A stretch of 16,716 nt of DNA, taken from the NCBI GenBank assembly GCA_003024985.2, contig PXIH01S0000781.1. One strand, written 5' to 3'. Source of the stretch: Euperipatoides rowelli (taxonomy: Eukaryota > Onychophora > Udeonychophora > Euonychophora > Peripatopsidae). The notes under the pieces are model-generated. The model ran no database searches and had not been told where the DNA came from. It worked only from the letters and a program-made list of their open reading frames with translations. The number at the start of each line of letters is the position of its first letter. The stretch's first letter is position 1. Below, in pieces: positions 1-7,082 of the stretch. Made by a program: the position numbers and the translations under genes.

Positions 1-189
1 ATGAGGAATGGAAGAAATGAGGAGTTGTGGTAGGGCATTCGGACTAAATCGGAACATGTCGGTAAAACGGAAAAAATTTAGGATTGATATTTTAATGATG
101 CATTGAGGTTCTGTGTTGGGGGAGGGGGGGCATGAATAAAATTGATATGTAAAAGTGGATCGTAAATACTAAAAGGTTGAGAAACACTG
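1..189 (-). mobile_element. End of a hAT-superfamily element
   Basis: Read on the minus strand, the sequence starting at 189 is CAGTGTTTCTCAACCTTTTA, which has the CAGTG start and the 'TTCTCAACC' core common in hAT terminal inverted repeats. The adjacent 8 bp outside (190-197, atctagag) would be one copy of the 8-bp target duplication. The other end lies outside the window, so neither the duplication nor the element length can be confirmed. A G-rich run at about 119-130 lies within it. No coding sequence is visible in this end. Confidence 0.5.
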
Positions 190-272
190 ATCTAGAGGGT
201 TAAAGAGGGAAATCCAGTTTGTATTTAATAGATATTTAGTGAGTTTATCAATATCTGTTTGTTTATAGTTTA

Positions 273-809
273 TCACAAAATCATGCCAATCTCCTTAATA
301 AAAACCTTAACCGGCATCCACAACACATTAAAATCAATAATGTTCAGAGAAGGAAGATTATGCGCATATAATACACTAAAATCTCCAAGCCTTGTAAATT
401 GCTCACAAAAGGCCTTCAATGATAACGCACTATCAAAATCAATAAAATTGTAATAAACATTATCCAATTTATTGTATTCCATTATCACATCTGTTAACTG
501 TAGTTCTGCTAGTAAGTTTATTAACTGGCCAAACTGCAATTGCTGAGGTTTAAAGCCTTCATCAACCTCGACAAATACTGTTGACTATTCAGCAACCAGC
601 GAATTATATTTTCTAAAGTTAAATATAACTCTCTCTCTGTACACACTTTCGCATCCACAGACATGAAAGCCATCACTAACAGCAGGAAAAGCAACTTTTA
701 ATGAACCTTCTAAACAATTGATAAGAAATTAATCTGTTACGACGTTTGAAACGTAATCCACTTGAAGCAAAGGACGCCTACTTACCACTGAATACGATGC
801 TATAACCAT
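273..809 (-). pseudogene. Candidate decayed reading frame, unknown function
   Basis: One minus-strand frame runs from an ATG at 809 to a stop at 273 (about 178 codons), interrupted by only two in-frame stops, near 731 (TAA) and 579 (TAG). The last 88 codons (539-273) are fully open. The composition looks protein-like rather than AT-rich noise, with stretches such as VCGCESVYRERVIFNFRKYN and FCEQFTRLGDFSVLYAHNLP. I do not recognise a family. A GTAAGT donor-like site lies inside it at 785-780, so part could be exon and intron rather than one exon. It may be a transposon protein remnant or a host pseudogene. Chance openness is possible. Confidence 0.27.
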
Positions 810-927
810 AAAGGTAACTGCCAGTCTTCAAAATACTATTCAAAAACTTATACCATACATTAAAATATACATAAAACGACTTTTAAGATAATCTTCAATT
901 GTAATTATCAACAACAAAAGCAAAAAT

Positions 928-998
928 CTGCAAACAAAACCACCATAATTAGTAGGAATACAATTGCCCTTAAGACACTTAGTGATAGCGAGACTCAC
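928..998 (-). other. Candidate 71-bp intron
   Basis: On the minus strand an ATG and four more codons (1013-999, MSLGE) end exactly at a GTGAGT donor (998-993). The matching acceptor is TTTGCAG ending at 928, preceded by a T-rich tract and a TACTAAT branch-point-like motif at about 954-948. The length of 71 bp fits short insect introns. The joined reading frame stops after 10 codons, so this may be a 5' UTR intron or a chance match. Confidence 0.25.
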
Positions 999-1013
999 CT
1001 CACCAAGGCTCAT

Positions 1014-1486
1014 GGGAGAATATAAACTGTGTTACTAGTGAGCCACACAATCATACATGATTGGTTGTTATAGGCTAATGGAAAAGTTTTCAAAACATTA
1101 GTTGTTTCTTTGGAAATGTTTTTAATAAAAATAGAAGAGGCATACTTCAAGAAATTATCTTGCTGTGGAATTTTGAAATTTAAAAGAAATATATAAAGCT
1201 TATATTATATTACAGAATAAAGTCTAAATTGAATGCAGAAAAAAGAAATCTGTAGTTTGAGAACGTGCTACCGTAGTTCCATAGAGTAGGTAGCCTATTC
1301 GCAAGGGTAGCAACCGGAGAATCCATAAAGTTGACATACCTGAAAAAATAATTAACAATTTTTTAAAAATTTTATAGAACAGTTCATTTGTCCAAGTTTT
1401 AACACTTATTGTATTTAAAATATTACAAATACGCAGTCACTAATTGAGCAACCTAGAAAATCACTGTTGCAAATTTGTGGTTTCAG
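1014..1486. other. AT-rich stretch, no feature identified
   Basis: I see no open frame, terminal repeat or RNA gene here. The right end merges into the sequence inside the hAT-like terminus at 1526, so part of it may be the interior of that element. Confidence 0.4.
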
Positions 1487-1526
1487 TGTGCAATCCGCGA
1501 CTAGCGACCCCTAGTTTTGAACACTG
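1487..1526 (-). mobile_element. hAT-like terminus abutting LINE-C
   Basis: Read on the minus strand from 1526, the sequence begins CAGTGTTCAAAACTAGGGGT followed by CGC, resembling hAT ends of the 'CAGTG...CAAACT..GGGTCGC' type. It is directly adjacent to the point where the LINE-C endonuclease frame is cut off, so it probably marks another insertion into LINE-C. The flanking 8 bp are 1527-1534 (ataaagat). No matching left end with the same duplication was found, so the inner extent is unknown. Confidence 0.4.
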
Positions 1527-2584
1527 ATAAAGATTATTGATCACATGGTTTAAGCCAAGTTTCAAAAAGGACCAAGATATCTGGCTTGTGAGAATCTAAT
1601 AGCATTTCAATCTCTAATACTTTATTTCTAATGGATGAAATCAGGGCTCGAAATTAGTGGTAGCCCAGTAGCCTGAGGCAAATAGTAGCCCAACCAATTT
1701 ATTAGTAGCAAGTTTATAGGTAGCCCGTCAGGCTACCAGTAAAAATGTAAAATAAATAAATACGTAAAGCCCCTCTCGACCAAATTAATCTGGACCAAGC
1801 TTTGTTTGGATTTCTATATAAGCCATTAAAAAAAAAAAAATTTTTTTTTGATTGTTTGAAAGACATTGGTTGGTCTGAGATCCAGATGCTAGAGTGTTAG
1901 AGTCTGTATCTCAGACCTACTATTTTTCTGCATCCCATGATAAAAAAAATATTATATTTTTATGTTCAGACTGAGCGTAGTTTCAGACTGGCAGGGTTTA
2001 TTGTAATTTTAAATAAAGTAGCATCAAAATTGTTTGAGTAAAATTTAAAAATATAGCATTTTTACATTAGTCTGCACTCTGTCTAATATTAATTTTATTT
2101 TCCAGTAAGGGAAAAAAATCATATAAAAATACCATCTAAACTTGCTGTACATAAGTGAAGTCTATTTGAATTGGCTATATTCTATTGGCAAATTTGACTT
2201 ATGATTAATTAGCGATTCAATTTATACAAAAAACAGGCAATTGATTGTATTTTTATTTCCAATCAAAATACGTGAATTAGAATTATTGTCGACTTATTAG
2301 GGTATCAACTTTGCATGTATCAAAATAATCAAAAAAATAAAAAATAAACAAGCAAAATTGTTCTGTTTATTTGGATTGTTTTTCTACAGAAAATTTGGGC
2401 TACTATAAAAACACCCAGGCTACTGGCACATTAAGAGTGGTAGTCCGGTGAACTACCTCCAAAAATTTATCATTTCTAGAGCTGGATGAAACATTAAAAA
2501 ATAGAATTTTTAAGCCAAATGAGGGCAGACCTGATTTGTCTAAACTATTTTTAGTTAGTTGCTGCTCTTCATTGTTTTATTTTA
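1527..2584 (-). pseudogene. LINE-C ORF2: AP-endonuclease N-terminus, split by a hAT insertion
   Basis: Two minus-strand pieces, 2584-2485 and 1633-1527, form one reading frame when the element at 1642-2484 and one copy of its 8-bp duplication are removed. Across the joint the peptide has the usual start of a LINE APE endonuclease: GLKILFFNVSSIRNKVLEIE, then HKPDILVLFETWL, where the E of the 'ETWL' motif is the metal-binding glutamate of the family. The 5' piece opens after a TAA, without an obvious ATG. The frame ends at a TAA (CDQ*) a few bases before the hAT-like end at 1526. The later endonuclease motifs (GDFN, SDH) and the reverse transcriptase are absent, so only about 70 codons remain. 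Confidence 0.78.
1642..2484. mobile_element. Non-autonomous hAT element, 843 bp, inserted in LINE-C
   Basis: The left end is CAGGGCTCGAAATTAGTGG. The right end, reverse-complemented, is CAGCTCTAGAAATGATAAAT, an imperfect terminal inverted repeat. It is flanked by 8-bp direct repeats GATGAAAT (1634-1641) and GATGAAAC (2485-2492), one mismatch, the length expected of hAT. The termini carry repeated subterminal 'GTAGCC' motifs on both sides. The interior is AT-rich with no long open frame, so it has no transposase. It includes an A12/T10 junction near 1829-1850 and a perfect 10-bp inverted repeat (GGTCTGAGAT at 1872-1881, ATCTCAGACC at 1908-1917). Excision restores a coding frame in the host LINE. 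Confidence 0.8.
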
Positions 2585-2601
2585 GTTTGAAATATACTTA
2601 G

Positions 2602-2681
2602 TTATTTTAAATAGATAGTACACTTATAATCATAGGCATTATGATTAAAATCAAGTTTATCCTCAAATGAAACATTAGCTT
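2602..2681 (-). pseudogene. LINE-C ORF1, C-terminal end
   Basis: The minus-strand frame reads NVSFEDKLDF, then NHNAYDYKCTIYLK and a TAA at 2604-2602. It resembles the last zinc-knuckle region of gag-type LINE ORF1 proteins (CxNC...NH.A.D..CPIY pattern). The upstream part of the same frame lies on the far side of the Harbinger insertion at 9727-9698 (VTNNIHNCIK). The two pieces join in frame when 2685-9697 is removed. ORF2 of the same element begins a few bases further on. The region between, 2585-2601, is the ORF1-ORF2 spacer. Confidence 0.68.
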
Positions 2682-2684
2682 TAA

Positions 2685-2768
2685 AGGGCCCCATAACACG
2701 TAACGATTTATCTGTAGATCTGGTCTGGCTACAAGGTAGTACAGATAAATCTTATCGTGTGTGGGCCT
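2685..2768. repeat. Harbinger left terminal repeat plus subterminal inverted copy
   Basis: The terminal repeat (2685-2719) is followed about 20 bp later by an inverted copy of itself (about 2739-2768: TACAGATAAATCTTATCGTG then TGTGGGCC). The left end can therefore fold into a long imperfect hairpin. The repeated core, GATAAATCGTTNTGTGTNTGG in one orientation, is a candidate transposase-binding site. Confidence 0.7.
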
Positions 2769-3040
2769 GTCTGTGAATAATTTATAACGAGCGGTTGTTT
2801 CTGTTGTCGTTTGGCAGTGCTCATCTTCAGGTGCTCATCAACCCGGTCTGAAGTAAAGTTGTGTCTGAGTGTGTATGGCTTGTCGTTGAAGTGATTCCAA
2901 AAATCTATACAAGGAAATATATGTTCGATGCAAAGCGTATTTCCGAAATACGAACATGAGTTTTTTTTGTTATAGCAACAAACCTTTTTTTTCTTCTATT
3001 TGCGCCATTACTTCTTAATTAGATCCAATTAGCCTAAATA
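2769..3040. other. Harbinger left leader, non-coding
   Basis: This stretch lies between the terminal hairpin and the MADF start codon. It is probably promoter and 5' UTR of the accessory gene. No open frame or clear promoter motif is seen. Confidence 0.4.
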
Positions 3041-3428
3041 ATGGAAGGAAGCGGAACTCAAAGATTTTGGACTGAATTTATTGAAATGTACCAGTCATTC
3101 CCATGTCTGTGGGACATAAAAAGTAAAGACTATAGTAATANAAATATAAAAAAAGTGGCGTACGAACAACTATTAAAAAAATGCCACAAGGTATTCCCTG
3201 ATGCCAATAAAGAGTGGCTTTTGAAAAAAATTAATAACTTGCGTACAGCCTTTAGGAGAGATTTGAAAAAGGTTCGCGATTCAAAGCAAACTGGAACAGG
3301 GACAGATAATGTCTATGTTCCAGTACTTTGGTATTTTGATCTTCTTTTTACGTGCAGTGGAGAAACATTAAGTTTCAAACATCGAGGAAGAAGATAATCC
3401 TGAATTGATGTTGGAAAACTTGTCAGAG
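3041..3428 (+). pseudogene. MADF-domain (Myb/SANT-like) accessory protein of Harbinger, exon 1
   Basis: The frame starts MEGSGTQRFWTEFIEMYQSF and carries the MADF pattern: FIEMYQSFPCLWDIKSKDYSN, a helix with YEQLLKKC, then WLLKKINNLRTAFRRDLKKV and the closing VPVLWYFDLL. MADF domains bind DNA; in Harbinger transposons the Myb-like partner brings the transposase to the ends and into the nucleus (family knowledge). A one-base frameshift follows WYFDLL: the other frame continues FLRAVEKH, a stop, then an acidic EEEDNPELMLENLSE up to a GTAAAT donor at 3429. The first exon therefore probably ended at 3428. The single N at 3141 falls in the domain. The gene is broken by the frameshift and the stop, and later exons are not seen. 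Confidence 0.8.
3141..3141. other. Single-N gap in the MADF exon
   Basis: Falls within the MADF domain (codon after DYSN). The frame continues correctly on both sides, so little or nothing is missing. Confidence 0.6.
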
Positions 3429-3648
3429 GTAAATATTTTTTTTTTATTTTCATCATTTTTAGATACCATTTGATATTTAAATTATTTTCTATTCTAAAAA
3501 ATATTAAAATGTAAATCATTTATTTATTACATTAACACAATACTTCAATTAAACAGTACAGTATATAGGCTAATAAAGTGATTAATGAAAGTTATTCAAA
3601 GTGAGAAATCATTCTCTCTTGAAATGGCAACGCTCCTTTATTATTAAA
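3429..3648. other. AT-rich spacer, deletion scar between the two Harbinger genes
   Basis: This is too short to contain the missing transposase catalytic domain and shows no coding similarity in any frame. It starts with a possible intron donor of the MADF gene (GTAAAT, 3429). The internal deletion of the transposase gene most likely fell here. Confidence 0.5.
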
Positions 3649-3861
3649 TTATTTTTTATAATTATCATCCATCCTTAAAAAATTACAATGATCTTTAGGC
3701 GCATTCAGCCGCAATTCATTTACAAGATTAATGTGGGTATATTGAGGGTGGTGTCTCAACCACTGTTTAGCCCATAATCTGTTTTTGCATGGCGGATCGA
3801 TATTCATAACTATAGCGATTGCTATGGCTGCTTTATTCGAGTTTGAAAGAACAGGTGCCAT
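3649..3861 (-). pseudogene. Harbinger (HARBI1-like) transposase, N-terminal remnant
   Basis: The 70-codon frame begins MAPVLSNSNKAAIAIAIVMN and contains KNRLWAKQWLRHHPQYTHIN and LVNELRLNAPKDHCNFLRMD. This matches the conserved entry of PIF/Harbinger transposases (Rxx-WV-x-WL...L..EL...D...F..FLRM), just before the DDE nuclease domain. The frame then runs into DNNYKK-like sequence and a stop. None of the three catalytic acidic residues is present. A full family member has roughly 350-400 residues, so about 80% is lost. It is convergent with the MADF exon, as in complete Harbinger elements. The ATG at 3861 lies about 60 bp from the LINE-A junction. Confidence 0.78.
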
Positions 3862-3921
3862 TTTTTAAAGTATGGCCCATCAAATATAGTGGTCACGTGT
3901 ATAGATTCATCCGGGTTTATA

Positions 3922-4215
3922 CATTTATTTATTTATAGCAGATTTAGACCATAGGTCTATACAGTGTGTCATTTCAAAGATTCCACAAATCAAATATGAT
4001 TTACAAATACATGATGTATCATAATCATAATAGAAATACTACAACAACCATACAAAGAANTAATAACAATTAACAATTAACCCTTTTAGTATCCCTAAGA
4101 CTCTCTCAGCCTCTATGTTGTCCACCAAACAAAAAAAAAAAAAAAAACAGCCATCTATCAACACCAAATTATTTTCTTTTTTTTAATGTTCTAGATGCAA
4201 CCAGTACCCACCACC
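3922..4215 (-). other. LINE-A 3' UTR and short-repeat tail
   Basis: This is the non-coding tail after the ORF2 stop. On the minus strand it ends ...CTGCTATAAATAAATAAATG at about 3940-3922, the kind of short tandem tail that CR1/L2/Jockey-group elements use for priming. It contains an A18-type run on the plus strand (about 4130-4147) and a single-N gap at 4060. Confidence 0.6.
4060..4060. other. Single-N gap in the LINE-A 3' UTR
   Basis: Lies in non-coding tail sequence. Whether sequence is missing cannot be judged. Confidence 0.6.
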
Positions 4216-6125
4216 TTAAGGTCTGTTTGCATCCCATACCTTGATGTAAATTTCTATTTCCTTTTTAAAAGCTTTATAATTCAAGTTTATTATATATTCA
4301 GGAATTTCATTCCATATATTTATACTTCTTCTTAAAACTGAATTTATTAGAAATCTGGAATTGGAAAAAGGCACTCTAATACAAAATTTGTGTCGTCTCT
4401 TATTAGGTCTGTGATTCATTAGAAATAAATTTTTAGAGTTCCCATACATTTTTATCTCCCTGTAAATGAAAATAAGGTCATTTACTATGTACCTCAAACT
4501 AGGTTTCAAAATCTTTAGCTTAGCCAATCTTTCAATGTAAGATAAATGTCTTAAGTTTGAAGTTCTTTTTGTCATGTATCTGAAAGTCTTATCTAACTTC
4601 TTTTGAATAAATTTTTCATTATATATTCCAATAATGGAACCATAATCCATCACTGGTTGTATGTAGTATTTGTATATAATTGTAAAGATATCTGAATCCA
4701 GAAACGACATATTGTTTCGTACAAACCCAAATGTTCTCTTAAGTCTGCTGTTTATACTTTCTATTTGATCTTCATGACTTAGGTTATTTTGGAAAATAAC
4801 ACCAAGATCCTTTAAAGAGTTACTAGCATTAATTTCACGACTGTTAATATAATATTTGTATCTATTATTTTTTTTTCCATAGTGCATTATTTTAGTTTTT
4901 TCCTCATTAATTATTAAACCCATATCCCTACACTCCTCTGTTATATCTACAATATTTTTTTGGAATAATTCATATTCGTGTTTATTAAGAGTTGATCTAT
5001 AGATTTTTAAATCATCAGCATATCCAATTAGGTTTTCTGAATATCTAACAGCAATATCCCTAATATATACATTGAACAGAAATGATCCTATCACACTGCC
5101 TTGAGGAATCCCACAGTTTATCTTATGACATTCCGTAAGATAACCATTACAATTAATTTTGATTACCCTACCATTTAAGTAGTCAGCCATGATTTCTGTT
5201 AAATACGGAGGAAATTTCTGTTCAATCAATTTTATCATTAGTAAATCATGTTTTACTGTATCGTAAGCTGACAAGAAGTCTAGATAAACCACATCCATTG
5301 GGACTTTTGCCATCATACTTTTAATCAGTTCTACTAAAAACTGAATTAGATTAGACATAGATGATTTTCCTTTGATTGATCCATGAATATTCATTGGAAA
5401 AGGTTCGGTCATTATCAAATTTTGTTTCAGTCTGTTAAGAATTATTTTTTCAAATATCTTTGAAAGACTGGATAAGAGGCATATAGGTCTATAGTTTTTT
5501 ATATTTTTTTTGTCTCCTTTCTTGAATGAGGGAATAATTATACCAATTTTCCATTGGTCTGGAAAAATACCAGATTTTAGTACACAATTGGCTATTTTTT
5601 CCATTACATTTGCAAAAAACAAGGGTACTCTTTTTATCAGATATTTTGGGATATCATCATATCCGCATGCTTTTGAATCTTTTAATTCTTTAATAATGTT
5701 CATGATTTCATATTTATTTGTTAGCCATATTGGAGCATAATTTGGATTAACTAGATCCATTTTCTGATTGGTTGTTGTATTAAACCTTGTATAGTATTTC
5801 TCAAAAGCCTTCCCAATTTGGATTCCATCATTCAAGTTTTGATCCTCTGTAAAAATACATTTTATATTACAATTTTTTTTCTTTTTTTTCTTTTGTAATA
5901 CTTTAAATATATTATTAATCTTCTTACCATCATTAATTAAATTTCTCTCATATTTATATTTTGCATTTTTGATGTAGGCCTATAGGTTAGCCTTGTTTCT
6001 TATTTGTTTATAAATCACATAGTTTTCACTGGACTTATCTTTTGTGTAATTTTTAAATGCTTTGTTTTTTTTTCTGCATAATGAAATCATCATTTTATCT
6101 ATCCATTTATTATAGGGCTTTTTCC
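4216..6125 (-). pseudogene. LINE-A ORF2, reverse transcriptase part
   Basis: The open frame from 5835 (539 codons) carries the whole non-LTR reverse transcriptase. Residue 105 starts the fingers motif FKKGDKKNIKNYRPICLLSS. Motif A is VVYLDFLSAYDTV (catalytic D186), motif B is GIPQGSVIGSFLFNVY (242 on), motif C is YADD (catalytic D274, D275), motif D is GLIINEEKTK, and the thumb region follows. The C-terminus has NIWNEIPEYIINLNYKAFKK, typical of Jockey/CR1 ORF2. All three catalytic aspartates are intact. Coding clearly extends upstream in the same frame to about 6125 (KWIDKMMISLCRKKNKAFKN), with one TAG at 5982-5980. It connects to the endonuclease by a frameshift in the A-run near 6121-6125. 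The protein would copy LINE RNA at the nicked target. Confidence 0.88.
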
Positions 6126-7079
6126 TTTTTTAATGACATTTTTAATTTTTATTCTTTTGATGTTTAAAAACTTGACCTTATTAATTTCAAAGATTAAATA
6201 GCTAAGGTCATTGTCTAATTCAGATTGAAATTCAAATTTGTTAGATATTTTTATTTCATTAAGCCTCTCTTCTATTAACTCATAATTAGCATTTTTATAA
6301 TCCCATATTATGTTCATCTTTGTTGGTTTATCCACATTATCCTCCTCTCGAATAGTATTTATTAAAAATTCAATTTTACAATGGTCACTCTTACCAACTG
6401 GATTAGAAATGACTATATCTCGAATATCATTTCTATCTTTAGAGAAGATTAAGTCTAGCCTAGCAGATTTGTTTTTTCTGTATCTCATGTGTTTGTCTAT
6501 CAGTTGAACCAACCCATTAAATAAAGCAAAATCCATTAGTTTCGCACCAAATGAATCTTGATTATAATTTGATTTAGACCTCTCCCAGTCAGCTAGAGGG
6601 ACATTAAAATCACCAGCTATAATCAATTTGTTTAATTTGTTTAATCTAAAAAATTTTAATGCTTCTTCAAAATTTTCCATAATCATAGTATCATGTGATG
6701 CTTCATTATTCGGTGGTCTATATAAAAGACCTATCAGTATAGTGATACCACTGATATGTAGTACCGACCATAGAATTTCAATTTCGTCTGGTTTAATATC
6801 AATTTGTTTCAAAATATAATCCTCTTTACAATATAATATGACACCCCCTCCCTTTTTTTTAACACGGTCTTTCCTTAGAATAATGAAATTATTTAACGTT
6901 ATTCCTTCATTAGTTGTGTAGTCATTTAGCCATGATTCCGTTATTAAAATATGATAGTTGTGTTCATTTATTAACAGTTTGATTTCGCTCATTTTATTTT
7001 TCATATTGGCAAGATTAGTATATAAGACCCCAAAATCGTCCTCTTTAGAATTAGGCTTCCCAATATCATATATTAATTG
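6099..7079 (-). pseudogene. LINE-A ORF2, AP-endonuclease part
   Basis: This frame begins right after the ORF1 stop and has the full APE-type endonuclease set. From the Met at 7004 these are ITESWL (E23), RKDRVKKKGGGV, GLLYRPPN, IIAGDFNVPLADW (GDFN 131-134), ARLDLIFS (183-188) and KSDHCKIEF (SDH 206-208). Upstream of that Met the frame stays open through FGVLYTNLANMKNK, which is the usual first strand of the domain, so the true N-terminus is upstream and there is no ATG between the ORF1 stop and this strand. The domain nicks target DNA to start reverse transcription. The frame ends at a stop at 6099 because of the frameshift near 6120. Otherwise the domain looks intact. Confidence 0.87.
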
Positions 7080-7082
7080 TTA
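7074..7082 (-). promoter_or_regulatory. Candidate leaky stop between ORF1 and ORF2 (TAA CAATTA)
   Basis: ORF1 ends at TAA (7082-7080). The next six bases are CAATTA, which fit the CARYYA context known from tobacco-mosaic-type stop readthrough (family knowledge; that example uses UAG). ORF2 coding continues in the same frame with no further stop. It could direct ORF1-ORF2 fusion synthesis, or be a nonsense mutation in an originally different arrangement. Confidence 0.4.

Noticed and set aside
259-453. Plus-strand 64-codon frame opposite the left pseudogene
   Set aside because: It is shorter and less protein-like than the minus-strand frame on the same bases.
3313-3519. Minus-strand 68-codon frame over the MADF exon end
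   Set aside because: Antisense shadow of the MADF exon and the AT-rich spacer.
5510-5740. Plus-strand open frame within the reverse transcriptase
   Set aside because: It lies antisense to well-supported RT motifs and has no independent signature.
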